Source: an uncultured Prevotella sp. (GTDB taxonomy: Bacteria; Bacteroidota; Bacteroidia; Bacteroidales; Bacteroidaceae). Taken from it: DNA of 11,025 bases. The notes under the pieces are model-generated. The model was not told the origin of the DNA, did not search any database, and worked only from the letters and a program-made list of their open reading frames with translations. Positions 6,791-11,025 of the stretch are shown in pieces; position 1 is the first letter of the stretch; every line of letters starts with the position of its first letter. The stretch spans positions 1 to 11,025 of the forward strand of contig UQTI01000080.1 in the NCBI GenBank assembly GCA_900543975.1, read 5' to 3'. The translations under genes were made by a program, and so were the position numbers.

Positions 6791-6840
6791 TGCAGAATAA
6801 TGCAGAATAATGCAGAATAATGCAGAAAAACGCAGAAAGA
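6791..6840 (+). repeat. 10-bp tandem repeat, five units
   Basis: TGCAGAATAA is repeated three times exactly (6791-6820), followed by TGCAGAAAAA and CGCAGAAAGA. The period of ten bases is close to one helical turn. It lies in noncoding DNA upstream of the ATPase promoter. Confidence 0.85.
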
Positions 6841-6860
6841 CAAAAACTTGTCAGCACATC

Positions 6861-6928
6861 CACACATACATAAGTTAGGGCTGCAAACGGCATTGTTGCC
6901 GTTTGCAGCCCTAACTTATGTATGTGTG
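6861..6928. repeat. Perfect 32-bp inverted repeat with 4-base loop
   Basis: Arms 6861-6892 and 6897-6928 are exact reverse complements, separated only by TTGT. The central part contains GTTAGGGCTGCAAACGGCA. No T-run follows on either strand, so it is not a classic terminator. A single half-arm motif recurs at 5138-5153. Perfect long palindromes are usually unstable, so this copy is either recent or maintained. Confidence 0.9.
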
Positions 6929-6966
6929 AATCGTCAAGCCGATACATCCCCAACAAGAATTGATTG

Positions 6967-7006
6967 CTCCCCTCTCCCCTTTTGGGGGAGGGGTTGGGGG
7001 TGAGAG
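6967..7006. repeat. C/G-rich hairpin repeat
   Basis: CCCCTCTCCCC followed by TTTT and GGGGGAGGGG makes a hairpin, with a trailing TTGGGGGTGAGAG. The minus strand read as protein gives LTPNPSPKRGEG, a peptide familiar from false ORFs over this repeat type. It resembles modules in the block at 1440-1782 and lies about 65 bp past the end of the 7070-8506 gene, where it could help stop transcription. Confidence 0.65.
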
Positions 7007-7069
7007 TAGCTTTCGTTCTTTCTTGTTTGAGCCTTCGAAAAAAGATAATCAATGGCCCGTCACAAAGCC

Positions 7070-8506
7070 TTAGTTTGCCTTAGGGGCAAGGCGCAGAGCC
7101 TGTCTCTTCTTCGACGACTTGTTGCTCTTGAACGGGCCAAGATAGTGGGCCTTGATGCTTACGCCCTTGTCGGTCACGAAGTCGGTGTTGATGTTATAAT
7201 AGGTCTTTCCCATCACGTTCTCGGTAGATATGGTCACAGAGCCACCCGTTACGAAGCCGAAGATCGACTGCACGCCCAGCTGCTCCACATACTCGTAACG
7301 TGTGCCGTCAGATCCTGACACGCCGCCACCAAAGTTTTTGTAGAAGCCCGCACGCACCGTGCCGTTCTCACCTTCTTTGGTCACGCCGAAGGTTCCGAGA
7401 CGCGGCATGCCGTTGGCATCGGCAGCAAGGAAGATGGTAATGCGGTTGCGCTTGTACCATGAGGCACCCTCGGCAGACGGGTCACCGCCGTCCATCATCT
7501 CGAAGCAGGTGCCGCCGAGGTCGTAGGGAGTGATGTAGTCGCAGTTGAACTCGACGTCGTGGTCCAGGTTAGGACCGTCATAGCCCTTAAACGACTTGTC
7601 TCTGTAGGTCACCGCTCCTGTGTAGGTAAGCTCCACAAACTCGCCGTTCTCCTGTGCCACCAGCGCCTTCACGGTGTAGGTGCCGTCGCTGTTCTTGGTC
7701 ACGGTCAGCGTGGCATCGTTATATTTCACCGTCGTGCTTTTATAAGATTTGTCGTCCTTGAAGTTGCTGTATTCGAACATCAGGCTCTCAGAATTTTCCA
7801 TACACATGTCGATGGGTTTGTCGCCAGTGTAGTAGCTGTAAGTTCCTACAGGCGGCATGGGCTGTGCCGAGCCGTCCGACTTCTTGCTGTAGATGCTGAA
7901 GTTGTAGATCCGTCCGTTGCCCTTGGGATAGACACCGTTGTGCTGGCAGTCGCCCATACGGATCACGAAGTTCTGGTAGCCGTTGAGATAAGCGTCGCCC
8001 CAATAGTCGACATCAAAGAAGTTAGAGGCCTTCTGCTCATACTGCGATGCAACGGTCTGAAACTTCTGCTTTGAGAGCACGGTCGACAGGCCGTATTTGT
8101 CTACGGGCAAGGCGAGAGCATAATATTCGAGTCCGGCCTTGAGACCTGTAAACTCATACTCCTTGCTCTCTGTAAGCTTTGCTGCATAATGGTTCTTCAC
8201 ATAGGCTGTGATGTCCTCCTCCGAGTTGGCAGGGATGACCGCCACAAGATAATATTCACAGTTGTCGGGCTTTGTAAACTGCACCTTGGCGGTGAAGTTG
8301 GTCTGGTCCACTACAGCGATGCCGGCGGGATCATTGGCCACATAGTCGAAGCCGATATAGTCGATCTCGTCGACCGAGTAGGTCTTCAGGATGTTGTCGC
8401 CCTTGTAGATGGACAGACGGTTGGGGTCGCGTTCCTGCGCCAGGGCAGAGGTGCTGAAGAGCAGGGCTGCCATAAACGCCATGACGTTGAAAAGATTCGT
8501 TTTCAT
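7070..8506 (-). CDS. Exported protein of unknown function with fibronectin-III-like segment
   Basis: I do not recognise a named family. The 478-residue product starts with a signal peptide (residues 1-23, cleavage after ALA at QERD), with no lipobox. Next comes RLSIYKGDNI...SVDEIDYIGFD (30-54), a segment style frequent in Prevotella exported proteins. Residues about 62-152 look like a fibronectin-III sandwich (FTAKVQFTKPDNCEYYLVAV and LKAGLEYYALALPVDKYG). The remainder is rich in aromatic and beta-forming residues, including WGDAYLNGYQNFVIRMGD and PPVGTYSYYTGD, like other Bacteroidales surface proteins. The C-terminus is basic (KSSKKRQALRL) and has no sorting tail. A rare strong ribosome-binding site precedes the ATG. 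It follows another exported-protein gene across a repeat island. A periplasmic or surface binding role is only a guess. Confidence 0.85.
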   Translation of the reverse strand: MKTNLFNVMAFMAALLFSTSALAQERDPNRLSIYKGDNILKTYSVDEIDYIGFDYVANDPAGIAVVDQTNFTAKVQFTKPDNCEYYLVAVIPANSEEDITAYVKNHYAAKLTESKEYEFTGLKAGLEYYALALPVDKYGLSTVLSKQKFQTVASQYEQKASNFFDVDYWGDAYLNGYQNFVIRMGDCQHNGVYPKGNGRIYNFSIYSKKSDGSAQPMPPVGTYSYYTGDKPIDMCMENSESLMFEYSNFKDDKSYKSTTVKYNDATLTVTKNSDGTYTVKALVAQENGEFVELTYTGAVTYRDKSFKGYDGPNLDHDVEFNCDYITPYDLGGTCFEMMDGGDPSAEGASWYKRNRITIFLAADANGMPRLGTFGVTKEGENGTVRAGFYKNFGGGVSGSDGTRYEYVEQLGVQSIFGFVTGGSVTISTENVMGKTYYNINTDFVTDKGVSIKAHYLGPFKSNKSSKKRQALRLAPKAN

Positions 8507-8510
8507 TTTT

Positions 8511-8518
8511 CTCCTTTT
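8511..8518 (-). promoter_or_regulatory. Strong Shine-Dalgarno site for the 7070-8506 gene
   Basis: Minus-strand AAAAGGAG ends four bases before the ATG at 8506. Genes in this phylum usually lack such a site, and none of the other starts in this window has one of similar quality. It fixes the start and suggests efficient translation. Confidence 0.6.
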
Positions 8519-8583
8519 ATTTATTAATAAAACTTTCGCAAAGATTAATATTTACATCGCGCTTCGCGCTCGTTGTTTTTTTT

Positions 8584-8638
8584 AACATTCATGCGCTCCA
8601 CATTGGTGCTCAGGCGCTTCGCGGAATTATTTACATTA
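8584..8638 (+). repeat. Direct repeat copy A in the island
   Basis: This 55-bp unit runs from AACATTC to CATTA and contains TGCGCTCC, GTGCTCAGGCGCTTCGCGG and AATTATTT. It matches the 53-bp copy at 8664-8716 with only a few differences, mainly CACATTG against GTAG in the middle. The starts are 80 bp apart. Confidence 0.85.
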
Positions 8639-8663
8639 TTATTTTGCGCTTCGCGCGGTTTTG

Positions 8664-8716
8664 AACATTCTTGCGCTCCGTAGGTGCTCAGGCGCTTCGC
8701 GGAATTATTTCCATTA
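8664..8716 (+). repeat. Direct repeat copy B in the island
   Basis: Second copy of the unit at 8584-8638. It runs into the left arm of the inverted repeat starting at 8711, so the direct and inverted repeats overlap. Confidence 0.85.
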
Positions 8717-8831
8717 ATTGAACATTAATGAACATTAATATTTCGCGCGAAGCGCGTATTAATTCAAAATTAATAAGCCATAAATATCTGCGCGAAGCGC
8801 ATATTAATGATAATTAATGTTCAATTAATGG
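8711..8831. repeat. 30-bp inverted repeat enclosing two palindromes
   Basis: Arm 8711-8740 matches the reverse complement of 8802-8831: 19 identical bases (CCATTAATTGAACATTAAT), then a four-base stretch with two differences, then ATTAATA again. Between the arms lie two GCGCGAAGCGC units and AT-rich DNA. The full structure could fold into a branched hairpin. Confidence 0.8.
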
Positions 8832-8890
8832 AAATTAATGTTTAAAAAAAAGCGCGTAGCGCAAAAGTTCAGATGGTTATAAAAACCACA

Positions 8891-8927
8891 AACGGGGAGG
8901 GGCAGCCTAAAGCCACCTCTCCCTGTT
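8891..8927 (-). terminator. Terminator after the 615-residue exported protein gene
   Basis: A 12-bp stem (8891-8902 with 8916-8927) includes two G-T type pairs and has a 13-base loop. On the minus strand it is followed by TTTGTGGTTTTTATAAC. It lies about 35 bases past the stop codon at 8962. Confidence 0.75.
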
Positions 8928-8961
8928 GCTTTATGTTTGTGTTTGTCGTTATGTCCGCTTG

Positions 8962-10809
8962 TTAGCGCACCACCTTCTTGCCGTTGATGATGTAGAGACC
9001 CTTGGCGAGCTTTGCAGTCTGCTCAGGTGTGGCGTTCTTCAGCACGAGCACGCCGTTGGCGTTATACACGTTGGCTGTGCGGTTGGCGTCAGCGTTTGTC
9101 ACGCTGCTTATGCCCGATGCAGTCTGAAGGTCAACCACGATGTTGGCGTCGGCCTTAACAACCACCTTGTATGTGCCGTCGGCCTCGGCTGTTGCAGCAG
9201 TGCCGTCAACGGTGAGAGCCTTGATAGAGTAGCCTTCCTTAGCGGCGAAAGCCAGCTCTGTGTTCTCAAGACAAGAGATGCCGGCGCTGAAGTCGGCAAC
9301 AGGCTGTATGCGGTCTTTCACAACGCTGAGGTTCTCGGCGCCACCATTGGCTGTGATGTCGGCCTTGACCGTGGCAGGAGTCTTGGTGAAGAACATCTTC
9401 ACGACATCGCCGTCTTCAAGGCTGAATCTGAAGTAAGAGCCACCAGAATAGGTCGGATCTACAGCCACGTCGTTCTTGTAGACTTTCTTGGTGTTTGCGT
9501 AAACAGTGACTGAGAAGGGGTTGTCACCCTTATAAAACTCCAGCTCATTGTAGCCTGTGCCGATCTCAATCTTATTATAGTCGCCACGACTGAACACCAT
9601 CGAGCTTGTTGCTGATCTGTCGTCCACATAAACAAGGGCTTTCTTGTCACGCACGATGGCAGCCGTGACAACCTTCAACACCATGCCGTCGGTCACGTCA
9701 ACATTGATCTCGCTGGTGCTCTGGTCTGTATATTCGGTTGTTCCGTCGTTCACGCTCGTAAAATAATATCCGTCCTTGGCAACCAAAGAGATGAGCGGTT
9801 GTTTCTCAGAAACCTCAATTTCGTTCGTTCCGTTTTTCATGTCGAACGCATCGTCGTAATAAGAATAGCCTTTATAGACCGTGGCGTGTGACACGTCATC
9901 GATGTCGACGGTGGCCTTGAATGTGGCATATTTCTTTGCTGTGATGTCGAATGTGGCGGCATCAGTAACAAAGAAGTCGTAGCTTTCCTCATAGAAATCG
10001 TCGGTCTTGTCTTCACCGTTTACCTTAAACGACTCCAGCTTATAGTCTTCCGAATTACGCGTAATGGAGATGTGTGAGCCACACTTCACGGTGAAGTTGT
10101 CGTCCAGATAGTTGGTCACCTCATTGCCGTTAACCGTCACACTTTTTATGAAGCCCACACCTTCGGCGTTGACGTTAAACTTCACAGCGCAGTCGATGTC
10201 GGGATAGTTGGCCTGAATGTCGATAACATCGCCTTCAGCGACATTTTTCAATGTGTAAGATCCCCATTCTGCCTCCGCAGCCACAGAGTTGCGTGTAACC
10301 TTGTACAAAGGAGTGTCGTAGCTTTGGGGAGAGATAGTGAATGTCGACTCTGTGCCCGGAATAAACTTAACCTCGTTCTCACCGCTCTTGAGCTGCACCG
10401 TGGTGAATGTTCTTGACAGTCTCAGCGTCACCTTTGACGGATCGTCTACGGTAACCTTGCAAGAGGCTGTACGCATCTCGTCCAAGGTAGCTGTCTTAAT
10501 AATCAATTTTGCTCCAGCATACTCGCTTTCTGTGAGCTTTAATTTGAACGACGAGTAGCTGTCGAGCTTTACCGCTTTGTCGCCGTTCATAACAGACACG
10601 AGTCCGGCGTTGTTCTGTGTCGTGATGCTCAGGTAGTCGCCATCTTTCACCTCGAACACATTGTCACCATTTACAAGATCCTGGTATCCATTAAGAAAGA
10701 CATTTATTCTGGACGCATCGTCCACATTTAATGTGATGCTGAACGCATCGGCTGCCTGTGGTGCGATGACCGACAGGAGCATGATTAGAAAAAGGTAGAA
10801 TTTTTTCAT
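8962..10809 (-). CDS. Exported multi-repeat beta-domain protein with type IX secretion-like sorting tail
   Basis: This 615-residue protein has no recognised function. Residues 1-22 are a signal peptide ending ADA before FSITL. The body looks like six related beta-rich units of about 85-93 residues: roughly 24-110, 115-203, 205-294, 295-385, 386-478 and 479-563. Recurring features are a VDD-S start (NVDDAS, TVDDPS, DIDDVS, YVDDRS) and a G-x-NE segment (SGENEV, GTNEIEV, GYNELEF); units 3 and 6 are more diverged. The tail (564-615) reads ISSVTNADANRTANVYNANG, then LVLKNATPEQTAKLAKGLYI and ends INGKKVVR, typical of C-terminal sorting domains removed during type IX secretion. It is probably secreted or surface-anchored and may be an adhesin or binding protein. 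It has its own -7 box and terminator, so it looks monocistronic. Confidence 0.9.
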   Translation of the reverse strand: MKKFYLFLIMLLSVIAPQAADAFSITLNVDDASRINVFLNGYQDLVNGDNVFEVKDGDYLSITTQNNAGLVSVMNGDKAVKLDSYSSFKLKLTESEYAGAKLIIKTATLDEMRTASCKVTVDDPSKVTLRLSRTFTTVQLKSGENEVKFIPGTESTFTISPQSYDTPLYKVTRNSVAAEAEWGSYTLKNVAEGDVIDIQANYPDIDCAVKFNVNAEGVGFIKSVTVNGNEVTNYLDDNFTVKCGSHISITRNSEDYKLESFKVNGEDKTDDFYEESYDFFVTDAATFDITAKKYATFKATVDIDDVSHATVYKGYSYYDDAFDMKNGTNEIEVSEKQPLISLVAKDGYYFTSVNDGTTEYTDQSTSEINVDVTDGMVLKVVTAAIVRDKKALVYVDDRSATSSMVFSRGDYNKIEIGTGYNELEFYKGDNPFSVTVYANTKKVYKNDVAVDPTYSGGSYFRFSLEDGDVVKMFFTKTPATVKADITANGGAENLSVVKDRIQPVADFSAGISCLENTELAFAAKEGYSIKALTVDGTAATAEADGTYKVVVKADANIVVDLQTASGISSVTNADANRTANVYNANGVLVLKNATPEQTAKLAKGLYIINGKKVVR

Positions 10810-10848
10810 ACACTAAAGATTACTTTTTTACTTTTTTTTATGATGATG

Positions 10849-10856
10849 CAAAAGTA
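10849..10856 (-). promoter_or_regulatory. -7 box for the multi-repeat protein gene
   Basis: Minus-strand TACTTTTG matches TAnnTTTG and is followed by CATC. The start site would be near 10842, about 33 bases before the ATG at 10809. No clear TTTG is seen about 20 bases upstream. Confidence 0.5.
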
Positions 10857-10905
10857 ATAAAAAACATCAAAAAACAGCATCGTTTTATCTAAAAATCACA
10901 AAAGA

Positions 10906-10942
10906 CGACATAAATTTTACATAATGTGTAAAATTTATGACG
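10906..10942. repeat. AT-rich palindrome upstream of the multi-repeat protein promoter
   Basis: Perfect 13-bp arms (10909-10921 CATAAATTTTACA and 10927-10939) surround TAATG. After one mismatch, two more base pairs extend the stem to 10906-10942. It lies about 50 bp upstream of the -7 box. The remaining DNA to the right edge (10943-11025) shows no gene or promoter that I can support. Confidence 0.7.
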
Positions 10943-11025
10943 TGCGATAACAAACCGTTATTATTATTGCTTGAACTTTCGCATTTAATAAATGGAAATT
11001 ATCTCAAGCGAGCGTCGCCGCGCTC

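Larger units (their letters stand above)
8559..8862. repeat. Island of seven GCGCTTCGCGC palindromic units
   Basis: The 455-bp gap at 8507-8961 holds no gene. It contains seven copies or close variants of GCGCTTCGCGC at 8559, 8614, 8646, 8692, 8745, 8790 and 8852. The first four read in one orientation and the last three as the reverse complement (GCGCGAAGCGC; the last has GTAG for GAAG). They are GC islands in DNA otherwise made of TTAAT-like words. The layout suggests an expanded palindromic repeat family. Confidence 0.85.

Noticed and set aside
6729..7052. Minus-strand frame of 107 codons with a hydrophobic stretch
   Set aside because: It reads through the tandem repeat, the perfect hairpin and the C/G-rich repeat, and contains LTPNPSPKRGEG, a peptide typical of false frames over such repeats. 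It has no promoter or ribosome-binding site.
8584..8716. Possible CRISPR-like array
   Set aside because: There are only two long direct repeats, the interval is itself repetitive rather than unique spacer, and no cas gene is present.
8926..9513. Plus-strand frame of 195 codons, Val/Cys/His-rich
   Set aside because: It is antisense to the multi-repeat protein gene, which has a signal peptide, repeats and a sorting tail; the antisense frame has none of these.

Overview
The window looks like Bacteroidota chromosome, most likely Prevotella/Segatella or a close Bacteroidales relative. Reasons: several genes are preceded by the Bacteroidota -7 box (TAnnTTTG) and few by a Shine-Dalgarno site; there is a type IX secretion-style C-terminal sorting tail; the sugar genes match the fructan kinase/importer/GH32 set known from Bacteroides; and AT-rich intergenic DNA is filled with GC-rich palindromic repeats. 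Every supported gene is on the minus strand, so transcription runs from high to low coordinates. The species call is inference.

Reading in the direction of transcription: (1) 10809-8962 encodes a 615-residue exported protein made of about six repeated beta-rich units plus a sorting tail, ending at a hairpin terminator. (2) 8870-8540 is a dense noncoding island of short palindromes, direct repeats and a large inverted repeat. (3) 8506-7070 encodes a second exported protein of unknown function with a fibronectin-III-like segment. (4) 7069-6685 holds four different repeat structures, including a perfect 32-bp hairpin. (5) 6606-5167 encodes an AAA-type ATPase with a C-terminal PD-(D/E)XK-like domain; it is visibly more AT-rich than its neighbours and has its own promoter. 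(6) 4752-558 is a fructose-polymer catabolic cluster: exported GH32 fructosidase, MFS sugar importer and PfkB-family fructokinase, ending in a strong terminator. A 343-bp GC-rich repeat block separates importer and kinase. (7) 1-187 is the start of a small XRE-type regulator running off the left edge.

The fructose genes form a coherent route: GH32 releases fructose from fructans or sucrose outside the cytoplasm, the importer carries it across the inner membrane, and the kinase phosphorylates it. No SusC/SusD pair or sensor regulator lies in the window. The two exported proteins near the right end may be surface proteins, but nothing in the sequence names their ligand. No tRNA, rRNA, CRISPR array or transposase was recognised. 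The most unusual content is noncoding: the repeat island at 8559-8862, the perfect hairpin at 6861-6928 with a related half-copy across the ATPase gene, the repeated motif upstream of GH32, and a possible plus-strand short transcript at 304-450.
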